A stretch of 64,000 nucleotides of DNA from Marinobacter halophilus (GTDB lineage Bacteria; Pseudomonadota; Gammaproteobacteria; Pseudomonadales; Oleiphilaceae), in assembly GCF_003007685.1 (NCBI RefSeq), contig NZ_PXNN01000013.1, forward strand, positions 1 to 64,000, in the 5' to 3' direction. Of this stretch, positions 44,247 to 54,379 are shown piece by piece. Position 1 is the first letter of the stretch, and the number at the start of each line of letters is the position of its first letter. Under the pieces are notes generated by a model that saw only the letters and a program-made list of their open reading frames with translations, was not told the origin of the DNA and did no database searches. The translations under genes were made by a program, and so were the position numbers.

Positions 44247-45215
44247 TCACAACTTACTCTGTTTGGATGTCAGCCGCGCATAAGATCTACCTGAATCAAC
44301 CAAGGCATCACGCGCGCTTACTTTAGTCTGCCACCCCAAAAGCTCTCGGGCTTTGTTCGAATCCACTTGTAGTGATCCACAAAGCTGATCAACCAGCGCC
44401 TGTTTACCAAACAATCGCGCCACCCCCTGTAGCAAAACCAGCGGAAACGGCAGCTGAACAAGGCGTGTGCGCATACCCAGAGCGAGCAAAGCCAACATCT
44501 CCGACAGCGAGTAATCCTCTCCATCTGAGACCAAAAACGTCTCGCCGCCCGCATCAGGGTGCCGGGCACAGCAAATCAGGAAGTCGACCAAATTCTCCAA
44601 GGCAATCATGCTTCGCTGGTTATCCACTGAACCGAAGGGCAACGGCAACCCTCTCGCTACCAGCCACATCAAACGCTGAAAGTTCCCCGGAGCATCCCCT
44701 GCGTATACCAGTGGCGGCCGAACAATCACCAATTCTACTCCCGTCCCAGAGAAGAACCTGCTCAGAGCCTGCTCTGCCTCCCACTTTGAAACCGCATAGT
44801 CCGAAACCGGACCGGGGGGCGTTAATTCGTTGAACGGAGATGTTGACGTCTGGTTGCCATTAACCCCTATCGAGCTCACAAAAACGAACCGCTTTACTCC
44901 AGCCTTCAACGCAGCTTCGGCCACTCTTAACGAGCCATCTACATTGACACGCCTAAACTCCGTCAAAGGGTCCTCATGGCCATCATTTAATACATGGGCG
45001 CGGGCAGCCAAATGTATAACCACGTCCGCTCCATAAAGGCATTCACGCCAATGACTACCCTCAAACAAGTTGCCGGCGGCTCTAGTGGCAAAACCGAGCT
45101 CTGTTTTTTCCTCGCGAACCAAACCGATAACGCTATCCACTCCATTCTTGCGCTGTAACGCGCGACCCAACGCCGAGCCAACAAACCCCGAAGCACCTGT
45201 AACGACAACTCTCAT
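44247..45215 (-). CDS. NAD-dependent nucleotide-sugar epimerase/reductase
   Basis: 322 residues, extended SDR fold: GASGFVGSALGRAL (7-20), HLAARAHV, SSIGVNGN and the catalytic YAVSKWEAE (Tyr-x3-Lys), then RPPLVYAGDAPGNFQRLM. It resembles the UDP-sugar 4-epimerases/4-reductases found beside WbpM-type dehydratases and PglC-type transferases. It overlaps the upstream glycosyltransferase stop by 4 nt. Exact substrate is not decidable from sequence. Confidence 0.88.
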   Translation of the reverse strand: MRVVVTGASGFVGSALGRALQRKNGVDSVIGLVREEKTELGFATRAAGNLFEGSHWRECLYGADVVIHLAARAHVLNDGHEDPLTEFRRVNVDGSLRVAEAALKAGVKRFVFVSSIGVNGNQTSTSPFNELTPPGPVSDYAVSKWEAEQALSRFFSGTGVELVIVRPPLVYAGDAPGNFQRLMWLVARGLPLPFGSVDNQRSMIALENLVDFLICCARHPDAGGETFLVSDGEDYSLSEMLALLALGMRTRLVQLPFPLVLLQGVARLFGKQALVDQLCGSLQVDSNKARELLGWQTKVSARDALVDSGRSYARLTSKQSKL

Positions 45216-46321
45216 CCGCGCGCCCCGATCACTTGATGGTAAACCGCAAGGGTTCTGTGCAGCATCCCATCAAAAGTAAATTCAGCTTCAAACCTTTGGC
45301 GCCCCGCTTTACCCATGCTCAGGCGAACCGCCGGATCGCTTATTACCTTCCTGAGTGATTCAATCAATTCCGTCTTACTATCCCTCGGAACCAGATAGCC
45401 TGTCACACCATGCCCCACGGTCTCACCAACTCCACCAACATCTGAAGCAATCACCGGCAGGCCCGCCCGCATAGCCTCCAAGACCGTAAGCGGCAACCCC
45501 TCCCATCGGGAAACAAGCACCAGAGCATCTGCGGCACTTAAACACGCAGGTACATCATCCCTGGACCCAAGGAACATCACACGCCCAGACAAGCCCAACG
45601 CCTGGGTAACCTCTTCCACACTCTCAAGGTTTGGGCCATCGCCAATAAACTCCAGAGTCCAATTCAGATCCTCAACACTGGCAAGCGCCTCGATCAGCGC
45701 GCGCTGGTTCTTGGGCTCTTCAAATCGCGCCACCATCACCAGCTTAACTGTATCCAGCCCTGGCTCAGGCGACTTATTACTAACAGGCACATCTGGAATA
45801 CCGTTATGAACCACCACTAATTGATCGCCATCCGCCACTTTCGACTCAATAGCGATATCCCGATCATATTCAGAAACCGTAATGATCCGCGAACTCAACT
45901 TGGCCATGGCCCTTTCAATAAACGCGAATAGTTTCCGTTTTTGTTCAGAGACACCCTCTGTAAATGGCCATCCATGGGCGGTGTAAATCGCAGGAATAGA
46001 TAGACTTCGAGCCGCCAAGCGCCCGAGAATGCCTGCCTTCGCGGAGTGAAGGTGAACAACATCCGGTTTCAATTCCGCCAGCTTTTTACGCAACTCGAAA
46101 TAACCTTTCAGGTCCACCAACGGCGAAATTTCTCTCACCATGTAGCGCAATGGCAGGCACTCCAAGCCAAATTGCGCAGCGCGATCGACCACTACACCTT
46201 GCCCGCCCACCAGGACCATGACTTCGTGCCCAAGCTCTTGCATACCTAAGGCCAAGTCCAGCAGATGAACACTCGCCCCGCCCATTACATCAGAGCGGGT
46301 AATAACATAGACAATTCTCAA
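45212..46321 (-). CDS. GT4-family glycosyltransferase
   Basis: 369 residues of GT-B fold: MRIVYVITRSDVMGGASVHLLDLALGM, YTAHGWPFTEG, and the C-terminal donor site LVSRWEGLPLTVLEAMRAGLPVIASDVGGVGE with the E-x7-E pair. It should add one sugar to the lipid-linked repeat unit on the cytoplasmic side. ATGA overlaps join it to both neighbours. Confidence 0.92.
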   Translation of the reverse strand: MRIVYVITRSDVMGGASVHLLDLALGMQELGHEVMVLVGGQGVVVDRAAQFGLECLPLRYMVREISPLVDLKGYFELRKKLAELKPDVVHLHSAKAGILGRLAARSLSIPAIYTAHGWPFTEGVSEQKRKLFAFIERAMAKLSSRIITVSEYDRDIAIESKVADGDQLVVVHNGIPDVPVSNKSPEPGLDTVKLVMVARFEEPKNQRALIEALASVEDLNWTLEFIGDGPNLESVEEVTQALGLSGRVMFLGSRDDVPACLSAADALVLVSRWEGLPLTVLEAMRAGLPVIASDVGGVGETVGHGVTGYLVPRDSKTELIESLRKVISDPAVRLSMGKAGRQRFEAEFTFDGMLHRTLAVYHQVIGARG

Positions 46322-47613
46322 GCCTTGGTGCCCTCCTCGCTGGTTTGCCTGGCCGCTCCTTCGGTTTTAGTGAACACCAGAGGCAACATCATCAGTAACC
46401 ACGTCATCTTCCGCCACTCGGCGTTACCGACAAGAAACAGGAGGAACAACATGAACAGCAGCAAACCTATAAACAATCGACTGTCACTCGGAATAGATCG
46501 GCAAGAGTACGAAGCTGCGCTCATCATCAACAGCCACAACGCCAACGCAACAATTCCACCCTCAACAAGCAAGCCCAGGTATACACTGTGGGGCGATTGC
46601 CGCCCTCCAAGCGCCTCCGCGACGGATGATCCAAAAGCCCCAGCACCAACGCCAAGCCAACGATTCTCTATAAATACATTCCAACCAGCTCCCCAAATAT
46701 CGGTTCGGCTGCTAAGTGTCCCCGACTCCCTCACAGATACGCCTGATTGCCCTTGACTAACCTCGTTGGCAACAGCACCAGAATGCGCCCCCTCACCCTC
46801 TACCGGCTTAGGCTCCCCTTCTATTGCGGAAATCAGCTCGTGGAACGCACCGAGGCCACGCTCCGTGGCGGCCATTGGCGTTAGGCTTATGAGTATTCCG
46901 TATGTAAGCCCCCAAAAGGCGACGGTTTTCCAACGAACCCCTCTCGCCAGGCCAGCCAAATAGGCGACCAAAGCGAATAAAGTCAGAATCATAAGCACAA
47001 ACCCCGTGCGGGAGCCGGTAAGGCTGATGGTGACCAGGCCAGCGGGTATGAGCGCTATCAACAAACCGTATAGCCAAACTGGCATACCATTCTGCCGCAA
47101 ACCAACCACAGCCATAGGAATACCTACCGCAACCGCAGCCGCCAACGTATTGGGGTTCGTCCCGGGCGCAGAATAGCGCTCATGGTGAGATTCAATACCA
47201 AGTAAATACTGGTGAAAGGTGCCGATCACCAAAACCCAGCACCCCAACGAAAAGGCGACCATCATCTGCTTTACCAGAGAGCGATCGGCAATCTGGAAAA
47301 TCAGAAACGCCATAACGCAAAGCTGGGTATAAGTACTGACACGCGTAAACGATGCCGGGCGGTCTATAGACCAAAACACACTGAGCCCGCTAAAAATAAC
47401 AAAAGCAAACCCAAAACTGAAAAATATATGCCAATAAACACGCTTGTGAATGGCCATATAAAGAATCAAAGACAGTGCTGACAGCGCCCCGAAAACCTTA
47501 GTTAACGTACCCACTCCCGGTATAACAACCATTTCTTCCCATGGAATCGAGAAAACAAAGAGCAGGATTAGAGCTCGAGAGAGAGTACTTATATCAGACG
47601 CTTTTATGTGCAT
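46318..47613 (-). CDS. O-antigen ligase/polymerase-like membrane protein
   Basis: 431 residues with about eleven membrane helices and a large periplasmic loop before RSPHSVYLGLLVEGGIVALALW-type sequence (GGRQSPHSVYLGLLVEGG), characteristic of the Wzy_C/WaaL superfamily; GSRTGFVLMILTLFAL is the second conserved helix. It polymerises repeat units or ligates them to the lipid A core. Sequence cannot separate the two roles. A second Wzy-like protein lies at 58581. Confidence 0.87.
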   Translation of the reverse strand: MHIKASDISTLSRALILLFVFSIPWEEMVVIPGVGTLTKVFGALSALSLILYMAIHKRVYWHIFFSFGFAFVIFSGLSVFWSIDRPASFTRVSTYTQLCVMAFLIFQIADRSLVKQMMVAFSLGCWVLVIGTFHQYLLGIESHHERYSAPGTNPNTLAAAVAVGIPMAVVGLRQNGMPVWLYGLLIALIPAGLVTISLTGSRTGFVLMILTLFALVAYLAGLARGVRWKTVAFWGLTYGILISLTPMAATERGLGAFHELISAIEGEPKPVEGEGAHSGAVANEVSQGQSGVSVRESGTLSSRTDIWGAGWNVFIENRWLGVGAGAFGSSVAEALGGRQSPHSVYLGLLVEGGIVALALWLLMMSAASYSCRSIPSDSRLFIGLLLFMLFLLFLVGNAEWRKMTWLLMMLPLVFTKTEGAARQTSEEGTKA

Positions 47614-47616
47614 TGA

Positions 47617-48774
47617 TCACCTCAAAACAGCTTGCCAAAGTGAATCAAAGCTCGTGATCATGCCCTTTAAAGAAAATCTGTTTTCTATTCGCGTTCGAGC
47701 TGCAGCCTTACGCGATCCCCATTCATCCGCGTCCAAGATTTCATTAATGGCCTTCTGCACAGCCGCCGCAAGTTTGTCAGAATTCCCTGGCGGCACTATC
47801 CAGCCGGTATCACCCACAATAAGCGATGCGTCACCAACATCGGTTGATACACAGGGGGTACCGCACGCCATTGCCTCTGCAATGACATTGGGAAAAGCCT
47901 CACTCAAACTCGACAACACATGAAGATCCAGCGCACTCATCACCACTGGAATATCGGCCCTCCGGCCGGCCAAAATAATCCGTTTCTCAAGACCCGCGTC
48001 TTCAATAAACTTCATCAACTTGGAGTTACCAGAGTCCATTCCCTCACCCACGAGTAAACAGCGAAACTCCACACCGCGTTCATCGAGCTGTTCCAAAGCA
48101 GAGATCAAATTCCCGTGATCCTTATACGGATCAAAACGAGCTACCATCCCTATCAAGACATCACTTGCGGGTATTTGAAACTCATGCCTTATCACCTCAG
48201 CCGAAGATGGTAGCGGTTTAAAGCGAGCCAAATCATACCCGTTGGGTATAACCGTCATCTTGCCTGTGCAATAACCAAGCCTGGCATGAACCTCTGCCGC
48301 CTTCTCAGCGCAAACGGCAATCCTCGCAGGTAACCAAGAAGATATTCTCGCACACAGTTTTGCCACCAAGATCGTGGAACGGCTGGATTTTCCGGGTTCC
48401 AGATCTGTGTTTCGGATACCCCAAACAATGGACCGAACGCCAGCCAGCCGCCCCAACAATCCGCCCAGAAAGTCTGCATGGTACATCCAGGTTTGAATCA
48501 CATCCGGGCGAGCTTCGCGTATGAATAGCCACAACCGGAAGAGCCCTTTAACCGTCACTTTGCCTCTGGGCATTCCGGCACAGTACACCTGAACACCGGC
48601 TCGCCTAAGCGGTAAGCCATATACCCCCTCGTCCATAAGCGAAATAACGTGATGAGCGTTGGAGTGATCAGCACGGCAAAGTCTTGCCAACACGCCCTCG
48701 GCGCCACCGCTATCAAGACTGGTAATTACGTGTAGAACCCTCATTTCCTTATTCTCTTCGGGAAACCCTGTCAT
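47617..48774 (-). CDS. GT4-family glycosyltransferase
   Basis: 385 residues. MRVLHVITSLDSGGAEGVLARL at the acceptor side (an in-frame ATG 10 residues into the open frame; the true start may be there), VIPNGYDLARFKP, and donor-site LHVLSSLSEAFPNVIAEAMACGTPCVSTDVGD. It starts within the stop of the AsnB-like gene (4-nt overlap). Confidence 0.92.
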   Translation of the reverse strand: MTGFPEENKEMRVLHVITSLDSGGAEGVLARLCRADHSNAHHVISLMDEGVYGLPLRRAGVQVYCAGMPRGKVTVKGLFRLWLFIREARPDVIQTWMYHADFLGGLLGRLAGVRSIVWGIRNTDLEPGKSSRSTILVAKLCARISSWLPARIAVCAEKAAEVHARLGYCTGKMTVIPNGYDLARFKPLPSSAEVIRHEFQIPASDVLIGMVARFDPYKDHGNLISALEQLDERGVEFRCLLVGEGMDSGNSKLMKFIEDAGLEKRIILAGRRADIPVVMSALDLHVLSSLSEAFPNVIAEAMACGTPCVSTDVGDASLIVGDTGWIVPPGNSDKLAAAVQKAINEILDADEWGSRKAAARTRIENRFSLKGMITSFDSLWQAVLR

Positions 48775-50297
48775 TCTCTGAGATAATTTCTTGCGCGAAC
48801 ATAAAGTTGACCATAAACGCCACCACGCAGTGCTGAAATTGAATCTGCCAACGCGTTATCTTCCGCCAGTTGAGATGAGACCGGATAAGCCTCAAGGAAT
48901 ACATACAAAGAAGCCAGCCAAGACATTACTTCATCTAGCGAATTACTTCCCTTCGTCCGAGCTTTCAGCCAAGCATTCATGGAGCGGTCCAACCCCTTTT
49001 CATTAAAGATGCCAAGCCCCCGAATAACGTCACTGTTAACCCTAGACTCAATGACACCCCGCAAATCATTACGAAGCCACTCACCATAGGAGTGATATGA
49101 CTTAGGCAACCGGTCGCCTTCTGCTGACTCGTCAAGATAGCGTGCACCCGTCCTGGCCCACGGAATATCTAACAGACGGCCCGGCAAAATATCCAGAATA
49201 TGCCCGTACCACTTATCTCCACGCTGCTCGGGAGCCAACTGCCACATCAAGCCGAACACAGAAGGTGCGGTAAACATCTGACACAACGGGATCTCACGGC
49301 CAATGTGAAGCATGCACCCCTGCAGCATACGGCGCATGTAATGCATTTCCTGCTCGATCTCACAGTTACGCACCAGAGAATTCTCAGCCCGATAGTGGCC
49401 TGAACAGCGAACGTCCCGCAACAACCCAGGCCCTGACATTTTTTTAACGGAGTGCTTCAGAAGGCCGAAGGGGTCAATGTTAGTAGGCAGGATTGGTTTT
49501 AAATCTCCTACGCGAACCCCAGAGAACTCGGCTCGCCCTACGCTATCCCCATAGCTGCCCGCCAGAATAACGTCCACGCCACTCAAACCAGAGATGGCAG
49601 GCATAGCGTGTAAATGCAAAGGCGACACCTCAGCGCCCGCGCGCCCAGCAACATCAATGTTGTCTCGCAGTGTTTCAACAGAAATAGGGAAATGCTCAAG
49701 CGCCCACCCAAACTGATGGGCAATACGTTCCGCATAAACCACATCCCGAGAACCGGCTGCTCCCCAGGTCAATGCCACCACATCAAACCCGCCAGGATTC
49801 TGCTCCTGAACCTTGCGCAAAACCCCTGCCACCACGCGACTGTCCATTCCACCACTCAGCAGAATGCCGACAGTGGACGAACCTTCAATGTAACCCTCAA
49901 GCTCTGACTGGAGCGTTCCAACAAACTCCTTTACAAACTCATCCTGATCAGGAACTCGATTACGATGCTCAGGTAGCGGCATCAGCTCCCAACCACCATC
50001 CCCATTCGGCTTCTCAACCCAAGGTGCTCTTTCAATTCCCGTGACCAGCGTTCGATTCCCGAGTAGATAAGGCAAACCTACCTTGCAGGCAACCGCTATA
50101 GGGTCCAACTCCACGGGCTCACCCTGGGCAACCCGGCGATCCAACAGCTCCCCTATGTCTAGTGAACAAAAGTCCGGCGTCCCGGTATCGTAGAATGGGT
50201 AAACGGCCCCAAGATGCCCAGCCAGCTTTGTCCACCATCCCTGATAACCTTCCATTACTGCGGGATTCCCGCCAGCAGTTCTTGTCACCTTGCTCAT
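48771..50297 (-). CDS. Asparagine-synthetase-like ATP-dependent ligase without glutaminase domain
   Basis: 508 residues. The PP-loop is ILLSGGMDSRVVAGVL (about 150); AGSYGDSVGR and the helical C-terminus follow the AsnB synthetase domain. The N-terminal Ntn glutaminase with catalytic Cys2 is absent; the protein starts MSKVTRTAGGNPAVMEG instead and has only a short N-terminal domain. It probably adenylates a carboxylate in the polysaccharide or precursor and uses free ammonia or another amine. AGAGGTGG lies upstream of the ATG at 50297, preferred over the longer frame. Confidence 0.8.
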   Translation of the reverse strand: MSKVTRTAGGNPAVMEGYQGWWTKLAGHLGAVYPFYDTGTPDFCSLDIGELLDRRVAQGEPVELDPIAVACKVGLPYLLGNRTLVTGIERAPWVEKPNGDGGWELMPLPEHRNRVPDQDEFVKEFVGTLQSELEGYIEGSSTVGILLSGGMDSRVVAGVLRKVQEQNPGGFDVVALTWGAAGSRDVVYAERIAHQFGWALEHFPISVETLRDNIDVAGRAGAEVSPLHLHAMPAISGLSGVDVILAGSYGDSVGRAEFSGVRVGDLKPILPTNIDPFGLLKHSVKKMSGPGLLRDVRCSGHYRAENSLVRNCEIEQEMHYMRRMLQGCMLHIGREIPLCQMFTAPSVFGLMWQLAPEQRGDKWYGHILDILPGRLLDIPWARTGARYLDESAEGDRLPKSYHSYGEWLRNDLRGVIESRVNSDVIRGLGIFNEKGLDRSMNAWLKARTKGSNSLDEVMSWLASLYVFLEAYPVSSQLAEDNALADSISALRGGVYGQLYVRARNYLRE

Positions 50298-50301
50298 ATT
50301 A

Positions 50302-51444
50302 TTAACCCACCTCTTGAGAAGGCGACGCATTAACCACGTTTGCGGGATGATTCGGCAAAAGAATATCCAGATAGCCCTTCACTGCTTTATCCACAGAGAA
50401 GTCCTGCGCCCTGCACTCAACGTCAGGATGCGAGGAATCCGTCAGGGTTTTCAGTATGGCGGCAGCCATCAGCTCAGCATTACCAATCGGCACTAAACGC
50501 CCCCAACGCCCCTGTTCAAGAATTTCCGAAGGGCCATCAGGACAATCGGTAGAGACAACAGGAGCTCCACAGGCCATCGCCTGAATCAATGCTCCCGGCA
50601 GCCCCTCCCATGCAGATGACAGAACAAACAAAGAAGCGGCACGCATATAAGGGAAAGGGTTCTCCTTAAAGCCCGCAAGCCTTACATCGTTCTCAATGTC
50701 CAGCTCCTTTGCCAGTGCGGAGAGCTCTGCTTCCAATCCGCCCTCACCCAGAATAACAAGCCTGACCGGCATCGCCTTCCGTACCAGGGCAATTGCCTGG
50801 ATCAGGGTGGCGAAATCCTTCTGCGGTGCCAACCTTCCTGCACCAAGAACAACGGGGATCGTGTTGCCCGTAAACCAATCATCCTTTAGCGCCAAATGGC
50901 TTTTCTCGATCAGGGCGTTGTCTACCACCGGGTTGTAAACAGCCGTGACTTGTTCAGGGGACAAGCCAAGGCCCGCCACAAGGTCCTCGGCAACGCCTTG
51001 AGACACCGTAATCACATGATCTGCCGACGGATATGCCAAGGCAACGAACCGTTTCATTAACCTTGCCCGTAAGGTGCCGGCATTGGATGCAGAAACCGAC
51101 AGGTTGGCCCTTTCGCTCACCACCAACCTGAAAGAAATACCAGAAAAGCGGCGCGCAATGATAGCGGCAATGTTTGCGTGAGCAAGCGCGGAGAGCATGG
51201 CATCAGGCCTGAATTCCCGGATATACCGCACCAGACCGCGAATACTTAGCAACACGCGTGAGGCGTTAAGATCGATAACGTTTACCGATTTCGATATCTG
51301 GTCAAGGTAAGCGCCCTCGGCCTTTGCTAAAACCAGGTCCACCTCGTATCCCAGGGCTGAATAGCTGTTGGCCAGAATAACCATCACCCGCTCAGCTCCG
51401 CCACCACTTACAGAGGGTACAAAAATCGCCAAACGCTCCTTCAT
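50302..51444 (-). CDS. GT4-family glycosyltransferase
   Basis: 380 residues: AIFVPSVSGGGAERVMVILANSY, ALAHANIAAIIARR, VLGAGRLAPQKDFATLI, FVLSSAWEGLPGALIQAMACGAPVVSTDCPDGPSEIL. A typical GT-B retaining enzyme related to the N-acetylgalactosamine transferases of O-antigen clusters. Overlaps the adenylate-forming ligase gene by 4 nt. Confidence 0.93.
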   Translation of the reverse strand: MKERLAIFVPSVSGGGAERVMVILANSYSALGYEVDLVLAKAEGAYLDQISKSVNVIDLNASRVLLSIRGLVRYIREFRPDAMLSALAHANIAAIIARRFSGISFRLVVSERANLSVSASNAGTLRARLMKRFVALAYPSADHVITVSQGVAEDLVAGLGLSPEQVTAVYNPVVDNALIEKSHLALKDDWFTGNTIPVVLGAGRLAPQKDFATLIQAIALVRKAMPVRLVILGEGGLEAELSALAKELDIENDVRLAGFKENPFPYMRAASLFVLSSAWEGLPGALIQAMACGAPVVSTDCPDGPSEILEQGRWGRLVPIGNAELMAAAILKTLTDSSHPDVECRAQDFSVDKAVKGYLDILLPNHPANVVNASPSQEVG

Positions 51445-52820
51445 TCCAGTTCGCTCCAGATATAAATGTGCTTACCACTGGCATTACGGGGTAACGTTGC
51501 GGGCGTCTCCACATCAAGGCGTATATCATCTCCAAAAACTGCCTTGATGTTCTTGATCAGAATTGGTCGCTCCTCGGCGAATAATTCCAGGTTTTCAATG
51601 GCAAGCCTGACAACCAGATGATCAAGGCTTTTCTGAACCAGTTGATACCGACCAAACGACTCAAACGGCCTGGTTTTCTCTGCATCCTTGAAGTACATCA
51701 TCGTGCTCAGCGCCGCAGTAGCAAAAGTGCCGTTTATCGTTCTGAGGATACTGTTGACTCGACCAGCTACCTCCTTCATCACAGGCCACGGCCTGCCGCA
51801 CTCACAAAGTTCCCCAGACCAAGACGCCATATCACCAATCCGATACCTCAAAAGCGGCATAGCCTGATTAGTAAGCAAAGTCACAACCACTTCACCAACT
51901 TCACCCTGCTCACACGGGCTTCCGTCTTCCCTCAGTATCTCTACATGATGTGTATATGGATTGATATGCAGCCCGTCCTGCTCTGCGCAGTTACAGGCCA
52001 CATCACCAACCTCTCGAGAGCCGTATCGATTAAACACCCGAGTTCGGAAAACCCGTTCAATGACTTCCCGCATATGGGGAAACAGCGTTCCAGCAGACGT
52101 AACAATCCCGTCTGGCGAGTGGATTGAAAGCCCCTCACGTTCAACCAAGCGAGCCAACTCAAAGGCACTCTCAACGTAAGCCGTGATCTGCGCCGGGCGC
52201 ACCGTATTAATGACATCCACAAATCCCCGCAGGTCTGCTTCAGACATACGGAATGTATTCAGCGGATACTCATTTCTTAAAAATCGCCCAACTCGCGCTT
52301 TCCACGATTCCCTTCCAACCAATAAATCCCGCTCTGACCCCCACAGGATCACCCGCGGCGCACCGCCCGAATATCCCGACCAATCATCAAATAGCGATTT
52401 ACCCGCCATACCATAATAATGATAGCTGCTGTCTTGAATAAAACGTGCCGGCTCACCAGTGCTGCCACCACTGGTATTGACGTGCCATTGACGGCCATCA
52501 AGGTCATCAGAACTGAGATCTTCAAAATGCTCACGTAGCATTTTCTTATCAAGCAACGGCAGGCTTTCGAGTGCAGCGCAAGGGTTTGCTTTTATAGCGG
52601 CCGTATTAAAGCCCGCCATCGCAAACTGCTTCTGATAGAGGGGGACATGCGTGTTAGCGTGCAGAAGCATTCGGGCCAATGCGTCAAGATGATCCTGCTG
52701 GCTTTGATCAGCGGGCAAATACTGCTTTTTTTGCCACTCCTGATGAAGCTGAATTTGCGGCCCTCTTCCAGTGAGGCGCATCCAGCCCCGGTATAGGCCG
52801 ACTCTCATCTTAGTATTCAC
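51441..52820 (-). CDS. CapK/PaaK-like adenylate-forming ligase
   Basis: 459 residues. The ATP-binding loop NTSGGSTGEPARF, NRYGSREVGDVACNC, and LRYRIGDMASW with a zinc-type Cys cluster (CNC, CECGRPWP) match the phenylacetate-CoA ligase/CapK group found in capsule clusters. It may activate an acyl or amino-acid group used to decorate the sugar chain, a theme shared with the nearby AsnB-like protein. Start GTG at 52820 with AAGGA 6 nt upstream. Confidence 0.85.
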   Translation of the reverse strand: MNTKMRVGLYRGWMRLTGRGPQIQLHQEWQKKQYLPADQSQQDHLDALARMLLHANTHVPLYQKQFAMAGFNTAAIKANPCAALESLPLLDKKMLREHFEDLSSDDLDGRQWHVNTSGGSTGEPARFIQDSSYHYYGMAGKSLFDDWSGYSGGAPRVILWGSERDLLVGRESWKARVGRFLRNEYPLNTFRMSEADLRGFVDVINTVRPAQITAYVESAFELARLVEREGLSIHSPDGIVTSAGTLFPHMREVIERVFRTRVFNRYGSREVGDVACNCAEQDGLHINPYTHHVEILREDGSPCEQGEVGEVVVTLLTNQAMPLLRYRIGDMASWSGELCECGRPWPVMKEVAGRVNSILRTINGTFATAALSTMMYFKDAEKTRPFESFGRYQLVQKSLDHLVVRLAIENLELFAEERPILIKNIKAVFGDDIRLDVETPATLPRNASGKHIYIWSELE

Positions 52821-52845
52821 ATCATGTCCTTCAAATTAGTCCGAT

Positions 52846-54270
52846 TCAACTACGAAACCTCTTCGACAGCATTACCCGCACACCCGCGACATCCACCAAC
52901 CAACACGCAAAACCTCCGGCAAACGTTCCAGCCATCAATCCACCCACCGCCCCAGACCAAACCCCGTCAAAGGCGTTTGCGCCCGCCCATGCAAACCCAC
53001 CGGCAAAGGCACCAACCACCACCGCTCTCCAAAGCATCGGGGTTACACTAGGCATACTGAAAATACGGCACCCAATCACAGCACCGGTGACCAATGCCGT
53101 AACAAAGGCCGCGAGTGTAGCCCATGCCGCCCCCAAAATACCAAATGACGGTATGAGCAACAGGTTCAGCCCCACATTAACCACTGCCGCAATGCCCCCT
53201 GTTAATACCAACCAATGACTGGCCACTCCCAACTGAAACGCCAGATCAAAATGAAACGCTTTGATGCCGGCAATCGCACCCGCCAAGGCCACCCACGGGA
53301 AAATCATCATCGCAGCACTGCGGAACTCTTCGCCGATCACAATCTCAACCACTTGCGGCCCAAGTGCTATCAGGCCAAGACAACCCGCAACCGCCGCTAC
53401 AAAGATCAATTGCCCATTCTGTTTTAACTGCCCCATCGCGGCTGACTCGCCCCCCCTTTCCAGCGCGTTGACCGCCAATGGGTAGGCTGCCGTATTGATG
53501 ATAGTCAGCACCAACATCAAGGTTTGGAACACCAGGTCGTAGCCTGCTGCGTATTCACCAACTGCCTGCTCATCCATTATCCAGGCAATGATCAACCGGT
53601 CTGAGCCCGAAACCACCCACGACAAAGCAAATGTAATGGTAAGCGGCAAGCCGTATCTCAACTGACTATACAGAACATCTCTGGCGGGCAACCGCAGGGA
53701 AAGCCCACGCCAGGCATTAACAGCAAACAAAAGGAGCGCGACAACATGGGCAAGAATAAGGCCTACAATCGGCGCTGATGAGCCCCAACCAATCCAGGCC
53801 AAGGCACCCCCCACCAGAATAGACACCAGCGCTTTTGTACCTGATAGCCGACCATACCACCCGGGCTTAACACTGGCCTGTGCAAGCGACAGGCTCAGCT
53901 CGAACCACGCCTGCGTCAGCAACAGCATGACCGCCAACAACAACAACTGCCGCCAGATGGGATCTGGCCAGAGTAACGCAAGAACCAGCCCAGCCCCGGT
54001 AATCGGTACTGCAACACAGAAAAATAGCGCCAGTATTCCCCCAAGAAACTGATCTGGAGAATGCCGGTTAACCTGATAGAAACGCCCGAGAACCAGCCTT
54101 AACCACTGGAACAAAATAACATTGGCTAAACCAACACCAACAACAACAAGCGCGTACCGCCCAAACTCCTCTGGCGCCAACAGGCGTGTAAACACCGCAA
54201 GGGCAGCGAAATTGACCAGTCCCGGGAGCCCACGGGCGGTGAAATAGTAAAGTGTATGACGAAGCAGCAT
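52846..54270 (-). CDS. wzx: Wzx-type polysaccharide flippase
   Basis: 474 residues with about twelve to fourteen membrane helices; N-terminus LLRHTLYYFTARGLPGLVNFAALAVFTRLLAPEEFGRYALV is typical of the MATE-like Wzx/oligosaccharide exporters. It moves lipid-linked repeat units across the inner membrane. ATG at 54270 is preferred to an upstream TTG at 54291. First of two such flippases in the window. Confidence 0.92.
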   Translation of the reverse strand: MLLRHTLYYFTARGLPGLVNFAALAVFTRLLAPEEFGRYALVVVGVGLANVILFQWLRLVLGRFYQVNRHSPDQFLGGILALFFCVAVPITGAGLVLALLWPDPIWRQLLLLAVMLLLTQAWFELSLSLAQASVKPGWYGRLSGTKALVSILVGGALAWIGWGSSAPIVGLILAHVVALLLFAVNAWRGLSLRLPARDVLYSQLRYGLPLTITFALSWVVSGSDRLIIAWIMDEQAVGEYAAGYDLVFQTLMLVLTIINTAAYPLAVNALERGGESAAMGQLKQNGQLIFVAAVAGCLGLIALGPQVVEIVIGEEFRSAAMMIFPWVALAGAIAGIKAFHFDLAFQLGVASHWLVLTGGIAAVVNVGLNLLLIPSFGILGAAWATLAAFVTALVTGAVIGCRIFSMPSVTPMLWRAVVVGAFAGGFAWAGANAFDGVWSGAVGGLMAGTFAGGFACWLVDVAGVRVMLSKRFRS

Positions 54271-54379
54271 AAAACCAGGCGCCCTAAACAAAAAAAGCGC
54301 CTTTATTAAGACGCTTTACATGGGGAATACAACTTATCAAGCGGGACTATACCAGAAGTAATTAGTGACAAACGATGCC

